64,000 bases of DNA from Alistipes excrementigallinarum (GTDB lineage: Bacteria; Bacteroidota; Bacteroidia; Bacteroidales; Rikenellaceae), in NCBI GenBank assembly GCA_019112825.1, contig DXIP01000018.1, positions 186,001 to 250,000 of the forward strand, read 5' to 3'. A model generated the notes under the pieces. It was given only the letters and a program-made list of their open reading frames with translations. It ran no database searches and was not told the origin of the DNA. Shown in pieces: positions 1 to 9,328 of the stretch (position 1 is its first letter; each line of letters opens with the position of its first letter). A program made the position numbers and the translations under genes.

Positions 1-2
1 GC

Positions 3-59
3 GGCATCTCGATGGAGGAGATGATTGTCCCCTACATCGTGCTGAGGCCCAAGCTGTAG
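3..59 (+). CDS. porX: C-terminal end of a probable PorX-like PglZ-domain response regulator (partial)
   Basis: Only the last 18 codons and a TAG stop are inside the window; the reading frame enters from the left edge. The visible tail contains GISMEEMIVP, which resembles the C-terminal end of PglZ-domain proteins such as PorX, the response regulator that controls type IX secretion and gliding genes in Bacteroidetes. The following gene is tsaE, and porX-tsaE is a recurring gene order in this phylum, which supports the call. With so few residues the identification rests mostly on this motif and on the neighbour. Confidence 0.5.
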   Translation, partial: GISMEEMIVPYIVLRPKL

Positions 60-240
60 ACGCCCGGGCCGAAAGCGGAGACAGGATCCGGAGACAGAAG
101 CCGGGAACAAGGCTGAAAACCGGGAGCCGGAGACGGGAGCCAGGAACCGGAAACGGGAGGCCCGAGCCGGCAGGGCGGCCGAAAGAGGCGTACGGAGGGG
201 TGCGCCACGGACCGGAAACCGGCAAACGCAACAGGCCGGC
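60..240. repeat. GC-rich degenerate microrepeat tract before tsaE
   Basis: The gap before tsaE is made of loosely repeated purine-rich words such as CCGGAGACGGGAGCC and CCGGAAACGGGAGG with no regular period. No convincing promoter was found in it, so tsaE may be read from the upstream gene. Similar low-complexity tracts occur in several other gaps of this window. Confidence 0.4.
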
Positions 241-277
241 AACATATTAGCAACAGACAACACATACGCAAAAGATA

Positions 278-697
278 ATGATGAAAACCATTCACATCAC
301 CTCGCAGGAGGACCTGTGCGAGGTAGCCGACGCCGTCATCGAGATGCTCGGACGCCGCCGCGTGGTCGCCTTCCGCGGCGGCATGGGTGCCGGCAAGACC
401 ACCCTCATCCGCGAAATCGTCGCCCGCCTGGGTTCGGAGGATACGGTGACCAGCCCCACCTTCGCCATCATCAACCAGTACTCGGTTCCCTCGGGCAAGC
501 GCATCTTCCACTTCGACTTCTACCGCATCAACGACATCCGCGAAGCCTACGACTTCGGCTACGAGGAGTACTTCTATTCGGGGGACCTCTGTCTGGTGGA
601 GTGGCCCGAGAAAATCGAGTCGCTGCTGCCCGAAGATACGATGAACGTGCGCATCACGGTCGACGACGACCAGAGCCGCACCTTCGAAATCGACTGA
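278..697 (+). CDS. tsaE: tRNA threonylcarbamoyladenosine biosynthesis ATPase TsaE
   Basis: This 139-residue protein is the ATPase subunit of the TsaB-TsaD-TsaE complex that makes the universal t6A37 modification of ANN-decoding tRNAs in the cytoplasm. The P-loop GGMGAGKT lies at residues 34-41, followed by the family signatures SPTFAIINQY, FHFDFYRI and VEWPEKI. The length is normal for the family, about 140-160 residues. Two ATGs are adjacent at 278 and 281; the first was kept, and either is possible. The upstream neighbour appears to be porX, a conserved order in Bacteroidetes. Confidence 0.95.
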   Translation: MMKTIHITSQEDLCEVADAVIEMLGRRRVVAFRGGMGAGKTTLIREIVARLGSEDTVTSPTFAIINQYSVPSGKRIFHFDFYRINDIREAYDFGYEEYFYSGDLCLVEWPEKIESLLPEDTMNVRITVDDDQSRTFEID

Positions 698-1047
698 CGC
701 GGAGCGGCAGCCCCGACCTCCACAGCTCCGGCTTTCGCTCAGCGCGGCGCACCTTGTTGTGCCGCATGCACCCTGCACCCCATGACGGCGGGCCCCATCG
801 CGGGTCCGCCGCTCTGTTTCGCTTGCCGCTCCTACGCCGGTGCATTGCCCTCCCGAAGGCGTGGTGCAGCCACGCGGCAGGCGGCAACGGCCGTCCCCGA
901 GGTAGAAGGCGGAATACGCTCCGAAAAAGTACATTTTCGCTTGGCGCTGCAGCCGCCTTTTCGTATATTTGCCGCCGATTCGGGCCGCAGACGAAACCAT
1001 TCGGCCCGCAGACAAGCAAAACAGAACCTTACAACACACACCTATCC
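698..1047. other. 350-bp gap with two stem-loops and a promoter
   Basis: No believable coding frame was seen. Two GC-rich stem-loops, at 744-765 and 786-811, follow tsaE and could end or protect its transcript, though neither has a T-run. The right-hand end carries the promoter for the next gene. Open frames crossing this gap lack codon structure and are shadows of tsaE or of the downstream gene. Confidence 0.5.
940..971 (+). promoter_or_regulatory. Bacteroidetes-type promoter for the SRPBCC gene
   Basis: An exact TAnnTTTG box (TATATTTG, 964-971) is preceded at 20 bp by CTTG (940-943), a near match to the TTTG -33 element. The ATG follows 77 bp downstream. Confidence 0.65.
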
Positions 1048-1464
1048 ATGCAGGAATACATCTCCAAACAGCATCAGATTCTCCGCCCCGCGGAGCAGAT
1101 TTACGCCGTCATCAGCCGCTTCGACAACCTCACCCCCGCCCTGGCCGACCGGGTCGAGGAGTGGCAGGCCACCGAAGACACCTGTTCGTTCAAGGCCAAG
1201 GGCTTCACCGTGAAGCTCCGCATGGCCGAGCGCGAGGCGCCGAAAAAAGTGAAGATTGTGGGCGACGACGGCGGCGTGCCGATGGACTTCGCCTTCTGGA
1301 TTCAGCTGCATCCGGTCGCCGAGAACGACACCCGCATGCGGCTGGTGCTCCACATCGAGCTCAACATGATGATGCGGATGATGATTGGCTCGAAGCTGCA
1401 GGGTGCCATCGACCAGATTGCCGAGGGCATCGCCCGCGCCATGAACAGCGCGCCGCAGTTCTGA
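1048..1464 (+). CDS. SRPBCC/START-like (polyketide cyclase-type) protein
   Basis: This is a 138-residue soluble protein. Its layout (N-terminal amphipathic segment, alternating strands, long C-terminal helix ending in IDQIAEGIARAMN) fits the small START/Bet v1-like fold that binds hydrophobic ligands; no signal peptide is present. The frame is open far upstream, but the ATG at 1048 was chosen because coding-like sequence begins there and a good promoter lies just ahead. The ligand is unknown. It is a single-gene unit, closed by an inverted repeat shared with the convergent NUDIX gene. Confidence 0.7.
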   Translation: MQEYISKQHQILRPAEQIYAVISRFDNLTPALADRVEEWQATEDTCSFKAKGFTVKLRMAEREAPKKVKIVGDDGGVPMDFAFWIQLHPVAENDTRMRLVLHIELNMMMRMMIGSKLQGAIDQIAEGIARAMNSAPQF

Positions 1465-1523
1465 GCCCCGCCCCGGCCGCGGCATCGGCCTCAACGAGGA
1501 GGCTGCCGCAGAAGTCATCACAA

Positions 1524-1563
1524 AACGAGCGGTCCGTTCCCCGTCGGGAGCGGACCGCTCGTT
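1524..1563. terminator. Inverted repeat between convergent genes, probable bidirectional terminator
   Basis: A strong stem pairs AACGAGCGGTCCG (1524-1536) with CGGACCGCTCGTT (1551-1563) around a 14-nt loop. It lies between the SRPBCC gene on the plus strand and the NUDIX gene on the minus strand. The T-rich tail is weak in both directions. Confidence 0.6.
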
Positions 1564-1670
1564 GTATGTTGAAGTCTGACGCCGCGGCGGCGGGCAATTA
1601 GGGTACCCGGACAGTCGGGGTACCGGGCGCCGGCAGCAACGTGCCGGCAGCAGCGCACCGGGCCGGTGCA

Positions 1671-2267
1671 CTACCCCATCATGGCGCGGGCCACGCAGCG
1701 AATCGTCGGGAAGGAGTCGCGCAGATGAAGCTCCGCCTCGGCGGCATTGCACCACGCCACGCGGTCGATGCCCTCCTCGGTCTGAGGTGAGGGGGTGCCG
1801 CCGTCGAGTGCGTGCAGCTCGTACCACGAGGTGCGCTTGAGCTCCCACTTGCCGTAGAGGTTATAGGCGTGGTAGGTCCGGCAGAGCGGCCGCACCACCT
1901 CGCAGCGGACACCCGTCTCCTCGGCCACCTCGCGCACGGCGCAGTCGGGCAGCTCCTCGTAGGGCTCCAGGTGCCCCTTGGGCAGGTCCCAGCGCCCGTT
2001 GCGGTGAATCATCAGCCACTCGCCGCGGCCGTTCACCGCAATGCCGCCCGCAGCCTCGACCGGAAGGAACTCCTCGGCAAAGCGGAGAAAAGCCCCCTCG
2101 GGGTCGTCCGAAAGGATGGCCACGCTGTTGTTCGTTTCGAGAATTTTCAGTATCTTGGCACGTGAAACGGCCGTTCCCTTTTCCAGAATCACGTCGCACG
2201 AGGCCCCCACGGGGAGCTCGCCGGCAAAAAGTACGGACTTGTCCGCAAAGAAAAGCGTTCGCGTCAT
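1671..2267 (-). CDS. NUDIX hydrolase
   Basis: This 198-residue protein has an exact Nudix box (G-x5-E-x7-RE-x2-EE-x-G) spanning residues 98-120, starting GHLEPYEE and ending REVAEETGV. The box coordinates the divalent metals used to cleave nucleoside diphosphate-linked substrates. The first ~70 residues form an N-terminal extension before the Nudix fold. The substrate cannot be predicted. It is transcribed alone from a promoter in the 67-bp divergent gap shared with the S9 peptidase. Confidence 0.9.
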   Translation of the reverse strand: MTRTLFFADKSVLFAGELPVGASCDVILEKGTAVSRAKILKILETNNSVAILSDDPEGAFLRFAEEFLPVEAAGGIAVNGRGEWLMIHRNGRWDLPKGHLEPYEELPDCAVREVAEETGVRCEVVRPLCRTYHAYNLYGKWELKRTSWYELHALDGGTPSPQTEEGIDRVAWCNAAEAELHLRDSFPTIRCVARAMMG

Positions 2268-2283
2268 TGCAGGAATTTTGACA

Positions 2284-2313
2284 CAAAAATAGAAATTTTA
2301 TTTCAAACTCAAT
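2284..2313 (-). promoter_or_regulatory. Promoter for the NUDIX gene
   Basis: On the minus strand TATTTTTG (2291 down to 2284) matches TAnnTTTG exactly, with ATTG 18 bp upstream (2313-2310). It sits 17 bp before the NUDIX ATG. Confidence 0.6.
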
Positions 2314-2334
2314 CAATCAGGAAACCGTAAGGAA

Positions 2335-4485
2335 ATGAAAAAATTGCTCCTCATGACAGTCGTCGCAGCAATCGGCCTGAGCGGTTGCGACCAGCAGGCG
2401 TCGCAAAGCGCGGCCACCGACAACGCCCTCACGCCCGAAGAAATCGAGGCGGGCATTCTCACCCCCGAGGTGATGTGGAAAATGAAACGCGCGGGCTCCT
2501 CGTCGCTCTCGCCCGACGGCACGCGGCTGCTCTACGCCCAGACCGTGTACGACATGGCCGAGAACCGGGGCACGACCTCGCTCTACGTCGAAGAGATGGA
2601 TTCGAAGCAGGTCAAGTGCCTTGCAGAGGGCTCCTCGCCGCGCTGGAATGCCGACGGCAGCCGGATTTACTTCCTCTCGGAGCGCAGCGGCTCGTCGCAG
2701 GTATGGGTGATGGATGCCGACGGCTCGAACGCCCGTCAGGTGACCGGGCTGCAGGAGGGAGCTCCCGCCGTCGAGGGCTTCGGCATCAGCCCCGACGAGC
2801 AGCACATCTGGTGGGTGCAGCAGGTGCAGGTGGCCGACCGCCGCTCCTCCGACGTGCACCGCGACATGCCCAAGTCGAAGGCACGCATCTACGACGACCT
2901 GATGGCCCGCCACTGGGACTACTGGGACGAGGGGAGCTACCGCCACATCTTCGTGGGTGAGCTCGCCGGCGGCAAGGCCTCCGAGGGTGTCGACATCCTC
3001 GGCGCCGAGGCGGCGTGGGACGCCCCGCTGGCCCCCTACTTCGACATGGCCGAGATTGCGTGGAACAACGCCGGCACCCGGCTCGCCTACACCTGCAAGC
3101 CGCTGACGGGCATGCGCTACGCCGTTTCGACCGACTCGGACATCTTCGTCTACGACCTGGCCTCGGGCACGACGCAGAACATCTGCAAGCCGGACAGCGT
3201 CAACTATCCCGGCGGGCTGACCATCCAGTCGAACGAGCTCCCGGGCTACGACAAGTATCCCGTCTGGTCGCCCGACGACCGCTACATCGCCTTCCTCTCG
3301 CAGCGGCGTGCCGGCAACGAGTCGGACAAGGCGCGGCTCTTCCTCTACGACACCACGACGGGCGCCATGACGGACCTCACCACCGAGTTCGACTACAACG
3401 CCCAGAACGTCGTCTGGGAGGATGCCTCGACGCTGCTCTTCGTGGCGCCCATCGAGGCGACGCACCAGATTTGCCGCGTGCGGCTCACCGACGAGGGGCA
3501 CTCGCCCGTGGAGGTGCTCACGCGGGGCGACCACGACCTGACGGCCTTCTCAACGGGCGGCGGCCGCGCGGTGGCCGAGCGTGCCACCATCTCGTCGGCC
3601 CCCGAATTCTTCGAGGTGAGCCTCTCGGACGGTTCACTCACCCAGATTTCGGAAATCAACCGCGACATCTACGACCACATCCGCATGGGTGAGGTGCAGA
3701 AGCGCTGGGTGAAGACCACCGACGGCAAGCAGATGCTCACGTGGGTCATCCTCCCGCCCGACTTCGACCCCGCGAAGAAGTATCCCGTGCTGCTCTACTG
3801 CGAGGGCGGCCCGCAAAGCGTCGTCTCGAACGGCTGGAGCTACCGCTGGAACTTCCAGCTGATGGCCGCCCGGGGCTACATCGTCGTGGCGCCCAACCGC
3901 CGCGGCGTACCCTCGTTCGGACAGGAGTGGCTCGACCAGATTTCGGGCGACTACTCGGGACAGAACATCCGCGACTATCTGGCTGCCATCGACGACGTGG
4001 CACGCGAGCCGTGGGCCGATGAGACGCGCATGGGCTGCGTGGGCGCCTCGTACGGCGGCTATTCGGTCTACTTCCTGGCCGGCTGCCACGAGCACCGCTT
4101 CAAGGCCTTCATCGCCCACTGCGGCATCTTCGACTTCGACTCGATGTACGGCGAGACCGAAGAGCTGTGGTTCGTCAACAACGACTACGGAGGCGCCTAC
4201 TGGGAGAAGTCGAACGCCACGGCGCAGCGCTCCTACGCCAACTCGCCCCACAAGTTCGTCAGCAAGTGGGACACGCCGATTCTCATCATCACGGGCGAAT
4301 ACGACTTCCGCATCCCCTACACACAGTCGCTCGAGGCCTTCACCGCCGCACGGCTGCAGGGGGTTCCGGCCCGGCTCGTCGAGTTCGAGGATGAGGCGCA
4401 CCAGGTCTTCAAGCCCCAGAACTCGATGGTCTGGAACCGCGAATTCTTCGGCTGGCTCGACAAGTACGTCAAGCAGCAGCAATAG
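2335..4485 (+). CDS. S9-family prolyl oligopeptidase-type peptidase, lipoprotein
   Basis: This 716-residue exported serine peptidase starts with a lipoprotein signal peptide (lipobox LSGC, Cys18). Residues of about 40-450 contain TolB/DPP IV-like beta-propeller blades (repeated SPDG and W-x-DG words). The C-terminal alpha/beta-hydrolase domain carries the catalytic triad: Ser572 in GASYGGYS, Asp657 in GEYDFRIP and His689 in EDEAHQV. By family it should remove dipeptides or acylated residues from peptides in the periplasm or at the outer membrane. It is a single-gene unit followed by a terminator. Confidence 0.93.
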   Translation: MKKLLLMTVVAAIGLSGCDQQASQSAATDNALTPEEIEAGILTPEVMWKMKRAGSSSLSPDGTRLLYAQTVYDMAENRGTTSLYVEEMDSKQVKCLAEGSSPRWNADGSRIYFLSERSGSSQVWVMDADGSNARQVTGLQEGAPAVEGFGISPDEQHIWWVQQVQVADRRSSDVHRDMPKSKARIYDDLMARHWDYWDEGSYRHIFVGELAGGKASEGVDILGAEAAWDAPLAPYFDMAEIAWNNAGTRLAYTCKPLTGMRYAVSTDSDIFVYDLASGTTQNICKPDSVNYPGGLTIQSNELPGYDKYPVWSPDDRYIAFLSQRRAGNESDKARLFLYDTTTGAMTDLTTEFDYNAQNVVWEDASTLLFVAPIEATHQICRVRLTDEGHSPVEVLTRGDHDLTAFSTGGGRAVAERATISSAPEFFEVSLSDGSLTQISEINRDIYDHIRMGEVQKRWVKTTDGKQMLTWVILPPDFDPAKKYPVLLYCEGGPQSVVSNGWSYRWNFQLMAARGYIVVAPNRRGVPSFGQEWLDQISGDYSGQNIRDYLAAIDDVAREPWADETRMGCVGASYGGYSVYFLAGCHEHRFKAFIAHCGIFDFDSMYGETEELWFVNNDYGGAYWEKSNATAQRSYANSPHKFVSKWDTPILIITGEYDFRIPYTQSLEAFTAARLQGVPARLVEFEDEAHQVFKPQNSMVWNREFFGWLDKYVKQQQ

Positions 4486-4523
4486 AGCCGGCGGCCGGTA
4501 CGAACCGGTTGCGGCAACCGAAC

Positions 4524-4555
4524 AAGGCCTGTCCCGCGAGGGGCGGGCCTTTTTT
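4524..4555 (+). terminator. Rho-independent terminator of the S9 peptidase gene
   Basis: The stem GGCCTGTCCC / GGGGCGGGCC (two wobble pairs, four-base loop) is followed by six Ts, 35 bp after the stop codon. Confidence 0.75.
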
Positions 4556-4559
4556 GCGG

Positions 4560-4856
4560 CCGATTCAAAGACGGCAGGCAGATGCCGCAGCCGGACATTG
4601 GAAACGGACAAAGCAAACGGGCAGGGCGAGCGGACGGAACGGGACATACGGGACGGGGCGGGAACGAACGGGGTGGAATAAAGCCGGGCAGACGGAGCAA
4701 AGCCCCCGCATGCCAAAACGAACAATATTGGACCATCGGGCTAAAAAGAGTGTCCGAAAGGAGGGCTTTTCTGCTCCAAAATTCTTTTTCCGCGAAGGAG
4801 AAAAACGGGAAAAATCGGGGCGTTCATGATGAAAATCGGGGTGTTCGTTGAAATTA
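4560..4856. other. Purine-rich non-coding spacer
   Basis: This stretch is strongly G+A-rich on the plus strand (words such as GGGACGGGGCGGGAACG) and then turns AT-richer towards the promoter. Short open frames exist but have no start context or protein-like composition. No gene was seen. Confidence 0.5.
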
Positions 4857-4888
4857 TTTTCCCGTGAAGGGCGATATGACTATTTTTG
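4857..4888 (+). promoter_or_regulatory. Promoter of the seven-gene surface operon
   Basis: TATTTTTG (4881-4888) is an exact TAnnTTTG box and TTTT (4857-4860) lies 20 bp upstream. The operon's first ATG is 27 bp downstream. No second comparable box was found before the later genes of the cluster. Confidence 0.75.
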
Positions 4889-4915
4889 CATACAGTCAAT
4901 AAAAGACAGATTTCT

Positions 4916-6784
4916 ATGCGAATACACTCCCGGACAATCCTGCTGGCACTCGCCGTGCTGGCGCTCGGTTGCTCGAAAGAGGAGAGCGGCGGAGCATCTT
5001 CCGACCGGCTCATCACCGCCACCGTAGGCTCCGGCCCGCAGATTGAAGTGAAGCCCATGACCGAACTGGGCGACGACGGCATCTCGGTCCGCTGGTCGAC
5101 GGGCGACAAAATCGCCCTGTGGGCCTTCAACGCCGAGGGCGAAGCGACGCTCTCTGGCTCGGAGTTTGCCCTCTGGCACTACAACCAGGAGTACGGCGAC
5201 GCCAAATTCACGGCACAAATCGAACCCATGGCCGAAGGGAGCTACGACTACTGCGCCCTCTCGCCCGTACCTGCATCGGTAAGCGGCACGACCGCCTCCT
5301 ACGTCATCGCGTCGGAGCAGAACGGCCGCTTCGACGGCCGTCACGACGTGATGGTGGCCACCCCGGTACAGGGCGCCGGCGCCCTGCAGGAGGGCGACAA
5401 CAGCGAGCAGGTCAACTTCCGCTTCAAGCACAAGGTACACGTTCTGAAAATCGACATCGCCTCCAACGCCCTCGGCGAACCGGTCGAGGCGCTCGAACTG
5501 ACCTTCCCGCGCGCCGTAGTCGGAACGATGAACATCGACCTGCGCGACGCCGGGGCTGCCCCGTCGCTCACGGGCGGTGCCGTCAAGCTGACGCTGCGTC
5601 CGGAACAGGCGGTCGGTGCGGGGAGCACGCTGGTGGCCATCATCGCCCCGGCCGACTTCACCACCGAGGAGGAGATTCGCATCAAGGCCATCAGCCGCAA
5701 CTACGAATCCGTCGAGGCACGCATGCCGGGCAAGAATTTCGCCGAAGGACACACCACCCCCATCCGGCTCCATGTGCCCGAGGCAGACATGAGCGGCACA
5801 CGTCTGCGCTTCTCGCTCAACGGCACGGGCGAAGAGACGCTCGGCGAACCCGTGCAGCGCTTCACGCTGACCGCCCCCGAGGGGATGGACCTTGGCGACG
5901 GTAGCAACACGCACACCTTCACGGTCGGAGAGGAGCCCTGCGACCTGCTGCTCCGCGAGCTGCCCGAAGGCATTTCGGGCGCCGCCTTCACCGTCACCTT
6001 CGAGTCGGAGAACGCGCTGCTCACCCGCTCGTTCGTCATGCCGCAGATTATCCCCTTCCAGACCAACGTCATCCCGGCATTCGACATTCCCTACCTGCTC
6101 TTCGAGGACTTCTCGTCGCTCAACCAGACCACCGGCGAGTCGGACAACCCGGGTGTCGGCGGCACCGACGTCGTCTCGGGCGACCGCACGGGCATCGACC
6201 TGAGCCAGTGGGGCCTCTCGACGCAGGGATGGACCGGCAGCCGCATCGGCGTCGAGGCGGGAGGCGCCGGCAGCGCCAACGGTGCGGTGCGCATCTGCGC
6301 CCGCGTCGAGAACCAGCAGATTGCCTCGAACACCTACAACGCCCGTCTTGACTCGGCCCCCCTGGGCGGCATCAAGGAGGGCAAGAGCCCCTCGGTGCGC
6401 GTCACCTACAACTACAAGGGCGGACGCTGGTCGATGAAAATGCGCCTGTCGTGGGTCCAGCTCGTCGACGACGGGCCCGGCAACGGCACGGCCGTCTACA
6501 GCTACGGCTACACCGACGTGCAGGGCTTCCAGGCCGGCTCGGTAGCCATCCCCAACCTGGTCGAAAGCAACGTCGTGCTGCCCGCAACCGAGGGCGCCGA
6601 CCGCAACCAGAACCAGACCTACGACGGCATCTCCTATGAGAACTCGTTCGTCATCCCGGCAGCCACCAGCCTTACGCGCGCCTCGTGGAGCGTCAGCTCG
6701 ACGATGAACGACGCCCCCATTTTCGGCGCCAACGGCAACTTCTGGCTCTACATCGACAACGTCAAGGTATCCATCGTACACTAA
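4916..6784 (+). CDS. Fimbrillin-like lipoprotein with C-terminal jelly-roll-like region
   Basis: This is a 622-residue lipoprotein (lipobox LALGC, Cys19). Residues ~30-260 resemble the N-terminal domain of fimbrillin/Mfa-like proteins, with the typical WSTGDKIALW segment and a later TLRPEQAVGAGSTLVAIIAP strand region. The C-terminal ~230 residues are Gly/Ser/Asn-rich beta structure opening with EDFSSLNQTTG, reminiscent of carbohydrate-binding jelly rolls. The frame is open 10 codons further upstream but only from a TTG that overlaps the promoter, so the ATG at 4916 was chosen. It is the first gene of a seven-gene operon and probably a surface structural or adhesive subunit. The function is inferred. 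Confidence 0.75.
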   Translation: MRIHSRTILLALAVLALGCSKEESGGASSDRLITATVGSGPQIEVKPMTELGDDGISVRWSTGDKIALWAFNAEGEATLSGSEFALWHYNQEYGDAKFTAQIEPMAEGSYDYCALSPVPASVSGTTASYVIASEQNGRFDGRHDVMVATPVQGAGALQEGDNSEQVNFRFKHKVHVLKIDIASNALGEPVEALELTFPRAVVGTMNIDLRDAGAAPSLTGGAVKLTLRPEQAVGAGSTLVAIIAPADFTTEEEIRIKAISRNYESVEARMPGKNFAEGHTTPIRLHVPEADMSGTRLRFSLNGTGEETLGEPVQRFTLTAPEGMDLGDGSNTHTFTVGEEPCDLLLRELPEGISGAAFTVTFESENALLTRSFVMPQIIPFQTNVIPAFDIPYLLFEDFSSLNQTTGESDNPGVGGTDVVSGDRTGIDLSQWGLSTQGWTGSRIGVEAGGAGSANGAVRICARVENQQIASNTYNARLDSAPLGGIKEGKSPSVRVTYNYKGGRWSMKMRLSWVQLVDDGPGNGTAVYSYGYTDVQGFQAGSVAIPNLVESNVVLPATEGADRNQNQTYDGISYENSFVIPAATSLTRASWSVSSTMNDAPIFGANGNFWLYIDNVKVSIVH

Positions 6785-6796
6785 ACGCCGCTGCAC

Positions 6797-7609
6797 ATGA
6801 AACGACTTCTCATCATACTCTCCGCCGCCGCGCTCACAGCCGGCGCCGGATGTTCGAACAACGAACCGGCGGCTTCGGCCGGGGGCTACGGCCGCTTGGA
6901 GCTGCACTGCACGCCGAGCAACGACATCGTCGCGGGTGTCTCGACCCGCGCGGAGGCCCCCGCGGGCGAGGAGTTCGCGCTCCGCATCACGGGCACGGAC
7001 TACGACCGCAGCTGGGAGACGCTCGCCGCCTTTGCGGCGGCCGACGAGCTCTTCGCCAAGGGAAGCTACAAGGCCACCGTAACATGGGGCGACCCCACGC
7101 AGGAGGGCTTCGGCAAGCGCTGCTACGCCGGTGAGCGGGAGTTCGAAATCCGCCCCCGCCAGACCACCGAAGAGCACATCACCGCCACGGTGGCCAACTC
7201 GCAGGTGCTCGTCCGCACCACGGAGCAGTTCCGCAAATACTTCCACGACGCCCGCTTCAGCGTCACCACGGGGTCGTCCAACACCTTCGAATTCACCTTC
7301 GAGGGGGACGGCAGCGACCCGGACCAGACCGACCCGCTCTGCGTGGCGGCCTCCACGTCGCTTGCCGTCAACGGCACGGCACGGCGCCAGAGCGCGACGG
7401 GCACCGACTCGGGCCGTGAGGTCAACTTCCCCGAGCAGCGGCTCGAGGCCACCACGCCCCGCACGCGCCACATCTTCGAGTACGACGCGGCCGATGCCGG
7501 CAGCGCCACGCTCAACATCTACATCGGGGTGGACGAAGAGGGCAACGACCTGCTCGTCGAGACCCGCGTCATCGAGGTGGAACTCAACGACGACTCCATT
7601 CAGCAATAA
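6797..7609 (+). CDS. DUF4493-type lipoprotein
   Basis: This is a 270-residue lipoprotein (Cys19 after GAG). After the Cys the YGRLELHCTP strand, the KGSYKATVTWGD segment and the EREFEIRPRQTTEEHITATV stretch follow the pattern of DUF4493 domains, a family of Bacteroidetes surface lipoproteins with no known function. It starts 12 bp after the fimbrillin-like gene and ends 3 bp before the next, so the genes are co-transcribed and probably translationally coupled. No enzymatic motif is visible. Confidence 0.7.
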   Translation: MKRLLIILSAAALTAGAGCSNNEPAASAGGYGRLELHCTPSNDIVAGVSTRAEAPAGEEFALRITGTDYDRSWETLAAFAAADELFAKGSYKATVTWGDPTQEGFGKRCYAGEREFEIRPRQTTEEHITATVANSQVLVRTTEQFRKYFHDARFSVTTGSSNTFEFTFEGDGSDPDQTDPLCVAASTSLAVNGTARRQSATGTDSGREVNFPEQRLEATTPRTRHIFEYDAADAGSATLNIYIGVDEEGNDLLVETRVIEVELNDDSIQQ

Positions 7610-7612
7610 AAC

Positions 7613-9328
7613 ATGAGACTCCATATGCGAATTCTTACCCAATGCCTTGCGATGCTCTCCAGCGCGGCGCTTCTGGCCGGATGCGTCAACGAAGAGCCCA
7701 ACTACGCCAAGAAGCCCGATTCGGGCAACGGCACCCCGACCGAGGTGGGCTACCTGAGCCTGAGCGGTCTGGAGATGAAGGTGATTTACGACGGCGAAAC
7801 CGAGACCATGCCCGACGACACGGCCGACGCCTCCGCAACGCGGGCCGCGACGCCCCAGGTCGACGACTTCATCGTCGAGGTGGTCAACGCCCGCGGCGAA
7901 TCGGTCGCCAGCAAAAGCTACGCCGAGTGGAAGGCCGCGGAGCGGAACGAACTCCCGGTGGGCAGCTACACGCTCAAGGTCCGCTCGCAGGAGCAATTCC
8001 CCGACGTGGAGTGGGAAGCGCCCGTATATGCCGCCTCGAAGGATTTTGTCATCGAGCGCGAGCAGACCACCACGCTCGACGACATCACCTGCACGCTGGC
8101 CAACATCAAGGTGACGATGCTCTTCTCGGCCGACCTGGCCGACATGCTGAGCGACGACACGAAGGCCGTCATCTCGCTGGGTGACAAGAGCATGGAATTC
8201 GGCAAGAAGGAGACCCGCGCGGCCTACTACCTGCCCGAGAAGGAGCTCAACACGCTCGAATTCCAGCTCACGGGCTCGTTTGCCGACACGGGCAAGCCCG
8301 TCACGCTGAACAAGAGCATCCCGAACGTCAAGGCGGGACAGTGGCGCAAAATCACGCTCGTCATCGAGTGGGCCGACAAGGGCGACGTGGTCTTCGACAT
8401 CGAGGTCGACAACTTCGTGCTCGACGAGACGGTCGAGGTGAACGGCACCGACGGACTCTGGGAGGAGGTCATCGGCGGCGACGCACCGGAGGACGCCCCC
8501 GCCATCGTATGGGAGGGTCAGGAGCTCTCGCAGCCCTTCACGCTCACCGACGCGATGTTCGACCAGACGGGCAACTGCACCGTGCCGTTCCGCTTCAAGG
8601 TGACGGCCCCCGGAGGGCTCACCTCGCTGGGCGTGGCCATCGACTCGGACAACACCTCGCTGCTCGAGGCGCTCGACCGCATCCAGCTGCCCCGCAGCTT
8701 CGACCTCTGCACGCTCGACGCCTCGTCGACGGCCGGAGCCGTGCTGACGAGCTTCGGACTGCCGCTGGGCAGCCAGGTGGTGGGCCAGCAGGCACTCACG
8801 CTCGACATCACGCGCCAGATTCCGCAACTCTACACATACGCCGGCACCCACACCTTCGCCCTGACGCTGGGCGACGCCGCCGGGAAGACGACGCAGGCGA
8901 CGCTGACCCTCGTGGTGAAGAAGGGCGGCACGCAGACGGGTCCCGTCATCACGTGGCGCGGCTACAACATCGACCAAAGCTATGACCTGTCGGCCGACAT
9001 GACCATCGTCGTCGACATCGAGTCGGAGAACGGCATCAAGGCCTTCGAGGTGAACATCGACTCGGAGGTGCTCGCCCCAATGCTCGGTGCGGTGGGCATT
9101 CCCGAGACGTTCGACCTCTGCACGGTCGACGGCGCGCTGGCCGAGACGCTCCAAAGCTTCGGCTTCAAGACCGGCAGCGACGTCACCTCGCCCATGTCGT
9201 TCGACATCACGCAGTTTGTCAGCATCCTGATGATGATGGATGCCGGCGAGCACAAGTTCCACCTGGCAGTGACCGACGACAACGGCGTCACGACGCGCAA
9301 GACCCTCCATCTGATTAACCGGAAGTAA
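7613..9328 (+). CDS. DUF4493 lipoprotein with two internal Ig-like repeats
   Basis: This is a 571-residue lipoprotein (lipobox LLAGC). Residues ~40-270 are a typical DUF4493 domain (GYLSLSGLEM, LPVGSYTLKVRS, TTLDDITCTLANIKVTM). The remainder holds two related ~120-residue repeats, each opening with V/I-x-W-x-G and containing FDLCT-(L/V)-D and SFGL/SFGF words, probably Ig-like. The start could be the ATG at 7613 or the one at 7625; both leave an intact signal peptide. It lies 3 bp after the preceding gene in the same operon. Confidence 0.75.
   Translation: MRLHMRILTQCLAMLSSAALLAGCVNEEPNYAKKPDSGNGTPTEVGYLSLSGLEMKVIYDGETETMPDDTADASATRAATPQVDDFIVEVVNARGESVASKSYAEWKAAERNELPVGSYTLKVRSQEQFPDVEWEAPVYAASKDFVIEREQTTTLDDITCTLANIKVTMLFSADLADMLSDDTKAVISLGDKSMEFGKKETRAAYYLPEKELNTLEFQLTGSFADTGKPVTLNKSIPNVKAGQWRKITLVIEWADKGDVVFDIEVDNFVLDETVEVNGTDGLWEEVIGGDAPEDAPAIVWEGQELSQPFTLTDAMFDQTGNCTVPFRFKVTAPGGLTSLGVAIDSDNTSLLEALDRIQLPRSFDLCTLDASSTAGAVLTSFGLPLGSQVVGQQALTLDITRQIPQLYTYAGTHTFALTLGDAAGKTTQATLTLVVKKGGTQTGPVITWRGYNIDQSYDLSADMTIVVDIESENGIKAFEVNIDSEVLAPMLGAVGIPETFDLCTVDGALAETLQSFGFKTGSDVTSPMSFDITQFVSILMMMDAGEHKFHLAVTDDNGVTTRKTLHLINRK

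Noticed and set aside
2277..2304. A plus-strand promoter for the S9 peptidase gene
   Set aside because: TTTG at 2277 has only TATTTC at the right spacing, which does not match TAnnTTTG well enough to list as a feature.
4509..4851. Short overlapping open frames in the gap before the surface operon
   Set aside because: They overlap a terminator, purine-rich sequence and the promoter region, have no start context and encode low-complexity Arg/Gly-rich strings.
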